A DNA stretch of 64,000 bases, taken from Vandiemenella viatica (taxonomy: Eukaryota; Arthropoda; Insecta; Orthoptera; Morabidae). The notes beneath the pieces are model-generated. The model made no database searches. It saw only the letters and a list, made by a program, of their open reading frames with translations, and was not told the DNA's origin. The DNA lies in assembly GCA_031002005.1 (NCBI GenBank), contig CM061919.1:35181088-35245087 (forward strand), written 5' to 3'. Shown piece after piece: positions 10,710 to 21,743 of the stretch. The position numbers and the translations under genes are program-made. The stretch's first letter is position 1, and each line of letters begins with the position of its first letter.

Positions 10710-13415
10710 TGGAACGCACAAGGATAGGAAAACTACAAGACATCAAAATAGGAATATGGAACGCGAACGGACTAAGAAACAAAAAAGAAGAACTACAAGT
10801 TTTTATACACGAGAACCACCTAGACATAATGATGATAAATGAGACACATTTGAAGACAAAGGACACATTCAAGATGCCAGGAATGAACACATATCGAACA
10901 GACAGACCAAGAGCAAGGGGAGGAGGAACGGCCATTCTGGTCCGACACTCCATCGCTCACCAACTAATTCAAATGCCTCCTATGATGGAAATTGAAGCAA
11001 CGTCCATCAAAATACATACAAGAGAAGGACATGTAGTACTGGTGGCAGCCTACCTAGCCCCTAAGCCGTGCCATAGTGGAACAAGATTTCGATGCCATCC
11101 TCTCGCTGGGGGAGAGAATTATAATAGGAGGGGATTTTAACGCAAAACATGAGACATGGAATTCAAGAATAAACAACGCCAAAGGAGAAAGACTATTAGC
11201 TCTCACAGAGGAAAGAAACATAGAGGTGATAGGCCCCACAGAGCCCACGCATATCCCATTCAACCACAGCCACTATCCTGACGTACTAGATATCGTAATC
11301 GTCAAAAATATTAATCAAGAGATACAATTAACAACAGTAAACGACCTAACATCAGACCACCAGCCAGTATTAATGCAGCTGAGAAATTGGATAACAACCA
11401 ACATGGCAGTAAAGAAGACTACAGAAATAAACTGGAACTACTACCAACGCCTAGTACACAACAAAATCAGAACAAACTATTCGGTCACATCACCCGAAAG
11501 GGTAGATGCAGCAGTACAACACTTGGGATATGTCATACAAGAGGCAGCATCTAAAGCGGCAATAGTCACCATAGTTGAAGAAAGAAACAGAGAAGAACTA
11601 CCACCCCTGCTGGAGGAGCTAAGATACCTTAAGAACCAGCAAAGGAAACGATGGCAGAGATTCAGAGACCCTAAGGACCGAAGAGAATACCAACAGTTAG
11701 CCCGGGAAACTAAAGACAAGACTTCTTGAAAACAAAATAGAGAGGTGGGAAAACAAAATGGCAGACCTCCTCCTACAAAACAAAGATGCATGGAAACTTA
11801 TAAGAGCACTAAAAACACCACGGACAGCAAAAAGGCCGATAACAGGACCAACAGGAATGGAGTTCGAACCACTCGCAAAGGCGGAAATTCTGGCCGAGAC
11901 CTTTGCAGCACAGTACACACTGCCAACAAGGGAGAAGGAAACAAGAGAAGAGGAGGAAACCAGGAGACTAGCAAGCACCATCCGAACTGAAACTATTAAC
12001 ACAAACCCGGAGTTAGCTACACCAAAGGAAGTCCGACAGATAATAAAGAGATTGGCCAACAACAAAGCAACAGGCCCAGACAATATCAGCAACGAGCAAC
12101 TAAAGCATCTACCAATGAAAGGAATGGTACTACTAACAAGGATAATAAATTCAGCAATGTGTACTGGATACTACCCCCAACAATGGAAGATAGCTCGAGT
12201 GGTAGCCATACCAAAACCCGGTAAAGACCACACAAGGCCGGAAAACTACCGACCCATCAACTTACTCAGTTCAGTAGCTAAAGTGACGGAACGAGTAATA
12301 CTCAAAAGAATTACAACTAATTTACAGATTAATAAAACAATCAGGAAAGAACAGCACGGTTTTCAGCCAGGGGCATCAACTACAACGCAACTTCCTCAAA
12401 CTAGTGGAAGATACAGTGAGAGCCTTTAATAAAGGGAAATCTGTGGCAGCAGCCTTCCTGGATGTCGAAAAGGCATATGATAAAACATGGAAGGACAACT
12501 TACTTAGTCAAAATCGACACCAAAACAAAAATACCACGTTGTTACACAAAGTTAATTGGAAACGCCTTAACGCAAAGGAAATTCTACGTGATAGAGGACG
12601 GACAACAATCATCCCAACAAATCATGGAAGAAGGAATACCCCAAGGCTCCGTCTTATCACCAACTTTATTTAATATATATGTTAACGATATACCAGTCCC
12701 AGACAACATCTACATAGCACAGTTTGCCGATGATATAGTGATATATACCATTGGACACAGGCACGAAACAAACATTCAAAGATTACAAAAGGGAATAAAT
12801 ATGCTGCTACAATGGTGTACCAAAAACAAAATAACTATAAATCCGGGAAAATGTGCGACAATTTATTTCACGAAAAAGAAACCAGACTTCGATCATCTAC
12901 CTGGAATAACTATAGCTGGACAGAAAGTTCCATGGAGAACAACACACAGATACCTAGGAATAGTATTAGATCAGAAACTATTGTTCCAGCACCATATAAG
13001 GGAGCGATTCCAAAAAGGACTGGCTGTAATACTAAACCTATATCCGATCCTCCGAAGTAAGGAGATGACGGTAGAAACAAAAACACGAGTGTATAAAATG
13101 GTCATAAGGCCATTTATATTATACGGATGCCAAATATGGGGTATAGCGGCAAAATCAAACATAGGAATACTGCAAAGATTGCAAAACAGATGTCTACGAA
13201 TGATACTCGGAGCAAGAATAAGCACACCAACTCAACAACTTCATGACGCAACAGGGATATCTACAATCAAAGACGAAATATACAACCAGAGCCTACGCCT
13301 ATACAACAAATTGGACAAAAATAGGAATACCAACGACGAAAGGCTCCAAGAACTAGGTAAAGAAACAATACAACCATGGCATAAGTACAAATTCCCACGA
13401 AGTATCGTCGAGTAA
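10658..13415 (+). pseudogene. LINE ORF2: endonuclease and reverse transcriptase (4 frameshifts)
   Basis: ATG 10658 overlaps the end of ORF1. The apurinic-type endonuclease domain shows IKIGIWNANGLRNK, INETHL, GGTAILVRHSI, GGDFNAKHETWNS and TSDHQPV. The RT domain shows NNKATGPDNISNEQLKHL, IPKPGKDHTRPENYRPINLL, EQHGFQPG, FLDVEKAYDKTW, EGIPQGSVLSPTLFNIY and FADDIVIY, with the catalytic FADD box intact. The C-terminus (RLQNRCLRMILGA) is normal for the group. Frame changes fall near 11060, 11727, 12395 and 12505. The stop is TAA at 13413-13415. All catalytic motifs survive, so the frameshifts look like accumulated decay, or in part sequencing indels. Confidence 0.85.
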
Positions 13416-13624
13416 CGGAACAAGTAAATAAATAAAACGAACCCAACGGGGTTTCCAGTAAGGTCACACCACTGGTGTGACCAAAGCAGGTTTGTCCCCA
13501 AAGCGATAAATAAACGGTGCCCCCAAAACATCCTAACGTAACGAACCAGTAGAACTGCACACTGCAGTGGAACTGTAGCAAAACGACCGTTGAGGCCGGT
13601 GAAAAAAAAAAAAAAAAAAAAAAA

Positions 13625-13765
13625 GGATCCGGCACTTCACCAGAAGATGGCGACGGAGTCTGAGATCGCCAAAATATCGTGTGGAAACATCTTACTTACT
13701 CGGCTAGTCTCCCGAGAAGACTACATCCATTCTCAACGCCGAGAAAGACTTCATTCCTATAGAAA
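13625..13765 (+). other. Resumed 3' end of the Penelope-like element
   Basis: After the LINE's poly-A tail, the sequence GGATCCGGCACTTCACC continues what stops at 9148. It contains CAGAAGATGGCGACGGAG and CCCGAGAAGACTACATCC, a pattern I associate with Penelope-like 3' regions. The end near 13765 is set by the start of the next LINE fragment. Confidence 0.5.
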
Positions 13766-14271
13766 TCAGATTGATTCCATCCTAGTAAACAAAACATACA
13801 GGAACAGCTGTACTTCAGTGAAAACATACGACGGTGCTGACATTCACTCTGTTTACAATCCATTAGTCGGTGTCTTCAAAGTTAGGATGAAAAAAGTTAC
13901 AAAAAGATGCTTATGAATACTGATATTCGGAAACTAAAAGAGACAGGTTGAAGAACGTCTCAATATTGAACTGAAAAACGTGTGTTCTACAGACAGAAGA
14001 AAATATTTAAAAACTTAATTCGATAGTATTATCTGTTAAAGACAAACACCTGAAATCAGATTTTGGCAAAAGGAAGACATGGATGACAGATGGGATTTTT
14101 GACATGATGGAAAGAAGAAGGGTTGTAAAAAGTAAGCCTTATGAATATAAAAACAGCAATAAGATGATCAGAAATAAGATAAGAGAAGCTAAATAAAACA
14201 GAATAAAGGATAAATGTGCTGAAATAGAGGCACTACAGTTGAAATATGACAATAGGCTATTTGACAATATT
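13766..14271 (+). pseudogene. RTE-type LINE fragment: endonuclease end and linker
   Basis: In shifting frames the plus strand reads QIDSILVNKTYRNSCTSVKT then YDGADIHSVYNPLVG, the end of an endonuclease domain (GADIxSDHNPLV in the family, here with SVYN, so the catalytic histidine box is lost). It then gives RKTWMTDGIFDMMERRRVVK and KMIRNKIREAK, the linker before the RT domain. It stops at FDNI, and the next residues of the same protein appear at 21757. The two halves are therefore one element split by about 7.5 kb. Confidence 0.6.
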
Positions 14272-14698
14272 AAAAAAATATTATAAATTGAACTTATTCT
14301 CATAGTTTAATGCTTAAGGAAGCTAATTTTTTCAATTTTGAAAAGAGAAGTGGATTATTTTTAATAAAAAAAACGAAATAAAAATTATGTGTAAACTTAC
14401 CTTGAGGCTCGACAAAAGCAATAACAATACACAAATCACTACTAACAAGCATAAACACAGCGTAATCATCGACCAAGCTCAGTGGAATGGCGCGGCCACC
14501 CAGAGCGCTTGATCGGTGGATTAAAGGAAGCCCAGTGTTCAAATTATTTTTTCCATTGTTAGGCGTGAATTCGTGTGAAAATAAACCTTTGTTCCGAGTA
14601 ACATTGTTTATCTACTTTAAATGTAAATAACTATTTTGCCTGTGTAGACTAATATCAAAACTGACTTTTGTCCTTCTAGATTTAGAAAATATCACACT

Positions 14699-14755
14699 GT
14701 GCGGCGTCCTCCCGGATGCGAGGCCATTGCGTTAACCACGCACAAACCACGCTCA
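14699..14755 (-). repeat. SINE fragment (tRNA-like)
   Basis: GCGGCGTCCTCCCGGATGCG followed by AGGCCATTGCGTTAACCAC resembles the tRNA-related head of the SINE at 41113-41330 (CCGTCCTCCCGAATGCGAGG, then GCTAACCGTTACACCGCC). It is short and degraded, and the promoter boxes are incomplete. Confidence 0.35.
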
Positions 14756-14937
14756 GAACAATTGGATGTTGTGGGTCATTTTTCTTAATTGCAGATTAAA
14801 GATTATGGATAAATGATATTTTTTTGTCAATAAAACTGAATTTGTTTGTTTATTCATTTACTACATCGCTTCCTTCATTTCACACGAAGAAACTGTGAAG
14901 TGTTTACTATTAACATAAAGAGAAGCAATTAAAAGTA

Positions 14938-15050
14938 GTGTCCGGATAGCTGCGTGATTGAAGAGTGGTAATGGAATTCCTACGTTCGAACCATGGTTGG
15001 GATAATATTTTTTGTGTGCATTTTTTTCCGTTTTTGTTTGTTGTTTTTTG
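14938..15050 (+). repeat. tRNA-derived SINE-like fragment
   Basis: GTCCGGATAGCTGCGTGATT resembles a pol III A box, and about 40 bases later CGTTCGAACCATG resembles a B box. A T-rich run follows. The spacing fits a tRNA-derived head, but the fold is damaged and no target duplication was found. Confidence 0.35.
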
Positions 15051-15568
15051 CAGCTACCATGTTTTTAATACGAATAATTAATAACAGTTGCTAAGTGTTA
15101 TACAAGCGTTTGAAACAAATTGCTACCATACATGAAAAAGTTTTAATTTTTAAACTTACCAGAGAGAGAATATCATGCAAAAAATACAGGTGCACGGCGG
15201 TGAACAATGGAATTTATTTTAGAAGTGAGATCACTTGTAGAAATTTCATGCTAATCATGCAAGAGTTCCGGAACGTTTTGTGTCCTTTTCGTTGGAATGT
15301 TTACGTGACGATACAACTTCAGGTTACCTAAACCTTCCTGACATAATGTAGTAAACGAACGGCAATTCACTACAACCAAGTTTGGATTCGTCTCTGATCA
15401 ACCACTCCCCGATCAGCTTCCCGAAGATATGTGGCCATAATATCAGAGCAATTATGTTCTGCCCTCACTTATTGCTAGTAATGAGCAGGAATCATCGATA
15501 TAAATGAAAACATGTAGTTGAAAGATGGAGTGACTTTAATACTTCAATAAAAATGGGCACATAGACAT

Positions 15569-16259
15569 TGTGAGGTCCCCACTCACCAGTCATTACTGAG
15601 TTATATTATTGCATTATTAATTGATTGTAAATGGATTTATAATTTTATTTATAGTATAGGTCTTCCAGCATAGTAGTTTGTGTAGAACGGGGTAATTATA
15701 AGTTAGTTTTAGTAATTTCATGTTGCGAGAGTTGGCAGGACTGTATGATTGTGTTGGCACGGAAGGAACAAGCGGGAGAGACTGTCGTTGGCTAGCATAG
15801 GGTGAATATGGTGGGAGAGACTGTTGTTGGCTAGCATAGGGTGAATATGGCGGGAGAGACTGTCGTTGGCTAGCATAGGGTGAATATGGTGAGAGACTGT
15901 TTTTGGCTAGCATAAGGCGAACATGTGGAGAAACTGATTTCTGCTAGCGTAATGCAAATATGTACAGAATATTGTTTCAGTGAAAGCATTGTATCTTGTG
16001 TGAATTTTTGAGTGTAATAAATTGTGAATTATAGTAAAAGTGTGGCGAAAGTCATTTACATAGCATTAGAATATCCGTTGCGCAAATTGAGAGATGATTG
16101 AAGGTTTTGGTAATAAAAGTACTTTATATTAATACAAACTGCGAGGTGATAGCGACTACCATGAAAAGGCATATTAGGGCCAAGTGCCAATAAAGCGAGC
16201 TATCAATATTTCTTGTCGCAGTCAAAATAACGGTAAGGAGGACCTCGCATAGTGGCGAC
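15569..16259 (+). repeat. 5' LTR (691 bp)
   Basis: Starts TGTGAGGTCC and ends ACCTCGCA; the two ends are inverted copies (TGNGAGGTCC / GGACCTCGCA). Around 15770-15910 it contains about three copies of a ~38-bp subrepeat (GGGAGAGACTGTYGTTGGCT, then AGCATAGGGTGAATATGG). It differs from the 3' LTR by scattered substitutions and by having one subrepeat fewer. Confidence 0.85.
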
Positions 16260-16260
16260 G

Positions 16261-16276
16261 AATCTGCCAGGATAAG
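16261..16276 (+). promoter_or_regulatory. Candidate primer-binding site
   Basis: AGTGGCGACGAATCTG directly follows the 5' LTR. TGGCGACGAA-type sites are common minus-strand primer sites in gypsy-type elements. The matching tRNA was not determined. Confidence 0.5.
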
Positions 16277-16280
16277 TATA

Positions 16281-16469
16281 TTGCAAGCACAATATATTGC
16301 ATTTATTCAAGAAAGACCTTGGATATTCTTCGACGATAGCCAGCAGTTTTTGGAGCAGAGGTTAGCAGACGAGAAGATCATCGCAGCATTGACAAGTACA
16401 GAAATTCAATATTATTTTCCTAAAGAGGGGCAGCAAGCAGAATTTGATGCAATGACTTCCGTAAAATAA
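16281..16469 (+). pseudogene. Short open frame after the 5' LTR
   Basis: A 63-codon frame contains RPWIFFDDSQQFLEQRLADE and YYFPKEGQQAEFDAM. Its position, just inside the LTR, fits a gag N-terminus or leader, but I do not recognise the peptide. The sequence then becomes stop-rich until 17215. Confidence 0.35.
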
Positions 16470-17214
16470 AACACCAGTAATGAATTTATAAAAAGTGAAT
16501 TAAATTCCTTTAAAGAACGAACAGTTAAATGCAACAGTTTGAAAACGAATGAAAATCAGAAGTAAATTTTTGTTAATTTCGGAAGAATTAAATCTGTAAA
16601 TTTGTCATAAGAATGGTTGTGGAAATTTAAAAAATTGTCCAAATTAGATTTAAATGCTGAGAAGACCTTAGTTAAGCAAATAAAGAAATTTCTTAAGCAG
16701 TAGTGGGAAGGGTTTTATTTAATTTGGTAACTGAAAGATAAATGCATGTGTAAAAGCCATTGTGATTTGTAATCTTATGTTGATGCATATTTTCTTTGTG
16801 TTGTAAAATTTATGTTTGCAGTGCTGTGGCCATTTCTGTGTAAAGTAAGTAATTCATAAAAGGTTGTCTGTGTTCAAAATGGGTTTCTGTACCCATTAAA
16901 GAGTATTTCTGCGTTGGAAAGCGGCGTTGTGAAAATTTTGGAAGTGATTTTATGTTTGTGTTTTGCGTGTGAATTAACGGGATATTTCAGTAGTAATATT
17001 ATTTTATTTGGCTGTGAATAAGTAAAATGGAAGTAATTAAGGACAAATCCTTCGGGTTGCAGTGATAGATTAAATTCTAAAGATGGGGATGATGGTAGTA
17101 TTGTTTGTAACAATGAAGATTCAGGGTTTGTCGAGCAGTCAGCTGAAAGGGAGGGAAGTGGAGTTAACTTGACCAGCGAGTTTAATTCAACTGAAGCTAG
17201 CTGCGTTAGTTTCT

Positions 17215-18638
17215 GTGACGGCATGGGGGGAAGCCGGAGTTATGTACTCAACCAAAGATAGTATTGATGTAGATGTTAAAGATAGTGATGTTTGTGTAGT
17301 CGAGTCAAAGAGTTTCATGATTAGTGCGATGTCAACACCAATACCGGTTAATCAAATTAATATTCAAGAAAAAGAGACGGGTAATAAACAAATTGATGCT
17401 CAGAAACAGAAATGCGGCGAGATGTCGATGCTAATTGTTTTATTGGAAAAAATGAGAGAATAGTCAAAACAAACAGCTGAAAAAATGAGAGAAGAGTCAA
17501 AACAAATCACAGAAAAAATGAGAGAAGATTCAAGACAAACAGCTGAAAAAATGAGAGAAGAGTCAAAACAAACAGCTGAAAAAATGAGAGATGAGTCAAA
17601 ACAAATCGCAGAAGAAATGGAAAGAAGAATTACCGAAAAAATTAAAGAAGAAGGGCAGATTTTAAGGCAGGAAATGGATAGATATATTCAACAGTCGGAA
17701 GAAAAATGTGACAGGAAGATAGAGAGTGTAAGACAAGTATTTAAAGAAGATATCAACACAAAAATAGAGAAAGAAATGTCAATGGGTATGATTATGTTGG
17801 GAAGCATGAAGAGGCTACCAAGCAGAATGTAGTGTGTCTGGTGCAACAAAAGGTGGAGGAAGCAGTGAAGGAAAATAGGAAGGAAATACAAGAAGAGCAT
17901 ATAGCCATACAGGAAGAAAATAAGGTAATTTATGAAAACCAAAAGGACTGTGCAAAAGGGATTGAAGAATTAAAAGAAAAAGCTGAAACCAACTCCAAAC
18001 AAATTTACCGGCTGGGAGAGAGATTTATGATTATGGATAAGGAAGTGAAAGGAGCATTTAACCAAGTGGAAGACCAGATGAAATCAGTCAAAGAAGAGGT
18101 GAAGGAAGAAGTGAAACATCTAATTAGGAAATTTGGGGAAGAAGAACGGCGAAATTTGACTGCTATGGGGATTGGTGGTATCATCACAAACCAGATTAAA
18201 TTACCGGAAGTAAAATTTGAAACGGAAAAAGCAGGGCATCCGGTAGATTTTGCTCGAGCTTATAAGAATGGATTACCTTGTGAGTGGTCAGACTTGGATA
18301 AGATAAGATATGTAAAGAATATGCTACGAAGGGATGCTTTTGTATGGAGCTGTGGCAGTGTTGAAGAATGTAATAATTTCGAGGAATTTTTGAAATTATT
18401 TTTGAACAAATATTGGTCACAGAGAAATGTCAACGAAGGTGATATGCAGATTATAAACTACAACAGCAGGGGGCAGAATCAAGAGAAATCGAAAGAACTG
18501 GATGTCGGGTTGTGTGACGAGAAGGAACCACTGAGGTGGTGGGAATGTTTCAAGTTTTTAGATGAAGATGGAAGACAGCGAGAAACAATCTTTGAGGTGA
18601 GAGAGACATTTCAGGAGACAAGAAGCAACGAAGCCTGA
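17215..18638 (+). pseudogene. Gag-like protein with heptad/11-mer coiled-coil repeats (broken)
   Basis: The frame from 17215 reaches a TAG at 17461-17463 inside its first repeat and then resumes in the same frame. It carries at least four 11-residue repeats of the form EKMREESKQTA (33-bp DNA repeats, 17446-17610), followed by more charged helix. Near 17830 the reading moves to another frame and continues to 18638: more coiled coil, then PEVKFETEKAGHPVDFARAY and a retroviral-type capsid-like part (LDKIRYVKNMLRRDAFVW, FEEFLKLFLNKYWSQ). This is the particle protein of a Ty3/gypsy-type element. One stop and one frameshift disable it. Confidence 0.7.
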
Positions 18639-18642
18639 AACT

Positions 18643-19274
18643 TTGCCGGAAGGAAACCTCGCAGTAAAACATGCTATAATGATAGATGAGTACTATTCAT
18701 TATTTAACGGCATAAAACACAAGGTACTTTATGAGAATAAAGAAGCTATGCAGAATAGAGGACAGTATGTGAAACCAGAAGAATGGTATTTGCTGAGAAA
18801 ATATGTGGAAGGAAATGGAATGAAGGTGAAGTGGAAGAGGCGCAGGAAGAAGTTACGGCTATATAATGAAGCGAAGAATGTAAATAAGAAGAAAGAAGGC
18901 AGAAGAGAAGAAAGTTGGAAGAAGTGTAAGAAGGAGCGGGATTTAAAGCTGTTTGGTGAAGGAAGAGAAAATATGCAAATAGCAATGAAAATGGAGGTGA
19001 AATGCCAGAGGAGGCAAATGTTGAAGTTTCGGAAGAAGGTAGACAGGACATAAGCTCAGTTGCGGGGAATAATGAATGCAAAACAGATGATGGAAGTCAA
19101 TTCAGTAGAGAGAATGTAGACTTACAGCAGCTACACCTGAGAGATGGGAGTACGTTAAAAGTGTTAAAGTGGTCTCCAGAAGAGTTTGAAAAGGATTTAT
19201 TACAAGAGGAAATTTTGAAGGAAGAAGAAGAGGAAGGCAGAGGAAAGGAAGAGAAAGCACGACCAGAGACGTAG
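18643..19274 (+). pseudogene. Charged region between gag and integrase tail
   Basis: Two overlapping frames (18643-19053 and 19002-19274) encode lysine/glutamate-rich peptides. No zinc knuckle, protease DTG or RT motif is present. HLRDGSTLKVLKWSPEEFEK is the least simple part. It probably represents remains around a deletion that removed most of pol. Confidence 0.4.
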
Positions 19275-19281
19275 ACCTGTT

Positions 19282-19503
19282 GAATTTAATTTGAACAATT
19301 TGGTATTGGTGAAGACGCAAGAGAGGTCTTGTGAGATAAATGTGGAAATTAAAAAATTCTTTAATGTGTTCCATGGGCCATTTCGAGTGGAGGGAAAGCC
19401 ATATAAGAATGCCTATTTTCTCGTGTACCCGAAGTCAGGAAGGAAGTTTGGGTTGCGAAATGTGACTGATTTAAAGTTGTACAAGGTGAGAGAGGAGAAG
19501 TAA
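19282..19503 (+). pseudogene. Integrase C-terminal tail (gypsy type)
   Basis: The peptide LVLVKTQERSCEINVEIKKF, then FNVFHGPFRVEGKPYKNAYF and GLRNVTDLKLYK, matches the pattern of the C-terminal domain of Ty3/gypsy integrases (GDLVLVK...F.GPF.I......NAY.L......G..N...LK.Y). The zinc-binding and catalytic DDE parts are absent. It ends at TAA about 215 bases before the 3' LTR. Confidence 0.7.
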
Positions 19504-19718
19504 TTACAATGTAATATATTATAAATGTTAATAAACTTCTGTTACTGGACCATAGCAAAAGACATTGAGTGAGAAATTGTAAAGAACCATGGTGTAATGG
19601 AAAATGTGTAATTTTTGTTACAAAGGCGTAATGCCTGGTGAAAGGGTTGAACTTTGCCCCAAACAATCAACTTTTGTGGGTACAAAAAAGTGCTAATTAG
19701 TGGCAAAGTGGGGGCATG

Positions 19719-20438
19719 TGTGAGGTCCCCACTCACCAGTCATTCCTGAGTTATATTATTGCATTATTAATTGATTGTAAATGGATTTATAATTTTATTT
19801 ATAGTATAGGTCTTCCAGCATAGTAGTTTGTGTAGAATGGGGTAATTATAAGTTAGTTTTAGTAATTTCATGTTGCGAGAGTTGGCAGGACTGTATGATT
19901 GTGTTGGCACGGAAGGAACAAGCGGGAGAGACTGTCGTTGGCTAGCATAGGGCGAATATGGCGGGAGAGACTGTCGTTGGCTAGCATAGGGTGAATATGG
20001 TGAGGGAGACTGTTGTTGGCTAGCATAGGGCGAATATGGCGGGAGAGACTGTCGTTGGCTAGCATAGGGTGAATATGGTGAGAGACTGTTTTTGGCTAGC
20101 ATAAGGCGAACATGTGGAGAAACTGATTTCTGCTAGCGTAATGCAAATATGTACAGAATATTGTTTCAGTGAAAGCATTGTATCTTGTGTGAATTTTTGA
20201 GTGTAATAAATTGTGAATTATAGTAAAAGTGTGGCGAAAGTCATTTACATAGCATTAGAATATCCGTTGCGCAAATTGAGAGATGATTGAAGGTTTTGGT
20301 AATAAAAGTACTTTATATTAATACAAACGGCGAGGTGATAGCGACTACCGTGAAAAGGCATATTAGGGCCAAGTGCCAATAAAGCGGGCTATCAATCTTT
20401 CTTGTCGCAGTCAAAATAACGGTAAGGAGGACCTCGCA
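19719..20438 (+). repeat. 3' LTR (720 bp)
   Basis: Same ends as the 5' LTR. It holds four copies of the ~38-bp subrepeat (19920-20090) instead of three, which accounts for nearly all the 29-bp length difference together with small indels. Substitutions between the LTRs look few, so the insertion is fairly young. Confidence 0.85.
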
Positions 20439-20618
20439 ACATACACTTGAAATAACTGAAAAATACTGCATAAAATAACTCTCATAAAAGGAATCTCTTA
20501 CTAATAAAATCCTGTCACTCGGAATATTCTTTCTAAGCCAGCAGAAGGGTATAAATGCATTAGCCATTACCTAATAAAATCTGCCTGCCATCTGGCAACG
20601 TGGTCCATCCTGAGAATC

Positions 20619-20709
20619 GGCGAATAGATTGCTCTGGAGGCTCTTCTAGACTGCGCTCTCCAGAGTAGAAACGTGGTGGGGGAAGTCATGTGACATAGTC
20701 CTATTCGCC
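20619..20709. other. Nested inverted repeats, possible structured RNA
   Basis: GGCGAATAG (20619-20627) pairs with CTATTCGCC (20701-20709). Inside it, CTCTGGAG (20632-20639) pairs with CTCCAGAG (20658-20665). Both stems are perfect. The sequence around it is GC-richer than its surroundings. Identity unknown; it could be a SINE body or a MITE scrap. Confidence 0.4.
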
Positions 20710-21743
20710 TAAAATCCCTTGCTAAGGGCTTTCTGGGCTACCGTGGTACAGGGACTCCTTCCCACGGGAAGTGACTTTGCCCAACCTTGAGCTCTGCTTC
20801 GTTGGGTGGAATTACCTTACATAGCTGCAGCTTGAGAAAAATTATCCCGAGTAAAAGTTTGCAAGATACTGTAACTAAAATCTCTCAATATACTACAACA
20901 ACTGCGTCTATTAGGCGGTATTTACTTTTATGTGCAAGTCATTTTCATTTTTTAAAAAAATACTGTTCTTCGGTGTGCAAGTAACGTCCAAATTCCTTTT
21001 TGAAATCTTCTTTAGTTGTCTGAAATGATTGTAATTCGCTTGTTATCCAAAAAGTTGTGAAACCTTCAGAAAAAAGAAAAGAAAAATTAAATTGATGTTT
21101 TGGGGGATTTTCGGGAAAAATTATTATGGGATTCAACCAACAGAAACTAGGATACAAAGAAAATGACAAGATATTCCGAAGCGAGGATCGAACCTTAGGA
21201 CCCTAACCCTAATAATTCTTGCCTTAAACAACGTATTACATTTAACTCTAAGTAATTGCTGTGTAAATGAGCTTCAAAGAAAATCGTAAGTGACTTTGTC
21301 GCGATATAAAATCGAAGTTGTTACATTTTTAAACTCCACAGAATTAAACGCAGTGGTTGTTTCTATAGATAGCTCCACAAATAAGGCGTCTACTTTCAAT
21401 ATTTTTCCGCTGTAGGCTTTTACAAATTGTGATCGATTTTAAATTCAAAACGAACTTTCATTAATAACAAGAAATAAGCAGCAACAAACAATAAAAAATA
21501 GTTGAAAACTTGGGTAATAGGAAACGCTCCATTCCCAGCGGCAGCGTTTACAGACTGTGACGTCACGACTGTCGTTGCACGCACCAGGCAGCAAATGAGC
21601 GTTTTGGCGGGCTTTAAATTCTTTAGATTTTAACTTTGAATTTTACGCAAAATAATGCAGTTTTGTCAAAAAATCTCTTCACTCGGTGAATAAGGTGTAC
21701 CAATAAACAATTTAAAACCATTTTCAAGAAGTAGTCAAATACC
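20710..21743. other. Unassigned insert, right part
   Basis: No gene was recognised. A GTGACGTCAC palindrome lies near 21557. The sequence ends where the right half of the RTE-type LINE resumes. Confidence 0.4.

Larger units (their letters stand above)
9149..13624 (+). mobile_element. Nearly full-length jockey-like LINE, ~4.48 kb
   Basis: The element starts just after GGATCCG (9142-9148) and ends in a poly-A run (about 13601-13624), followed by the same GGATCCG (13625-13631). That is a 7-bp target duplication. It has a short 5' leader with TCACAGTTCC at its start, ORF1 (9278-10709) overlapping ORF2 (10658-13415) by about 50 bases, a ~190-base 3' UTR and the poly-A tail. This matches the jockey-group plan. 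ORF1 carries one frameshift and one stop, and ORF2 four frameshifts, so this copy cannot move on its own. It sits inside a Penelope-like element. Confidence 0.85.
14272..15568. other. AT-rich insert, left part, with SINE-like scraps
   Basis: This lies between the left RTE half and the gypsy-like element. No gene was recognised. Two short tRNA-like pieces are listed separately. A loose inverted pair around GACCAAGCTC and GAGCGCTTGATC occurs near 14480-14515. Confidence 0.4.
15569..20438 (+). mobile_element. Ty3/gypsy-like LTR element, internally deleted, 4.87 kb
   Basis: Two LTRs beginning TGTGAGGTCCCC and ending GGACCTCGCA bound the element, and ACAT flanks both ends (15565-15568 and 20439-20442), a 4-bp target duplication. 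The 3.46 kb interior holds a coiled-coil-rich gag-like region and, near the right LTR, a short integrase C-terminal tail. Protease, reverse transcriptase, RNase H and the integrase core are missing. A T(A)GTGGCGACGAA-type primer-binding site follows the left LTR, and a purine tract (AAAGTGGGGGCA) precedes the right one. It must have moved, if at all, with help from a complete relative. Confidence 0.85.

Noticed and set aside
15617..15913. Repetitive peptide frame (SPYSPYASQRQSLPP-type) on the minus strand of the LTR, and its twin at 19767-20102
   Set aside because: It is the reverse reading of the 38-bp LTR subrepeats and carries no independent evidence of coding.
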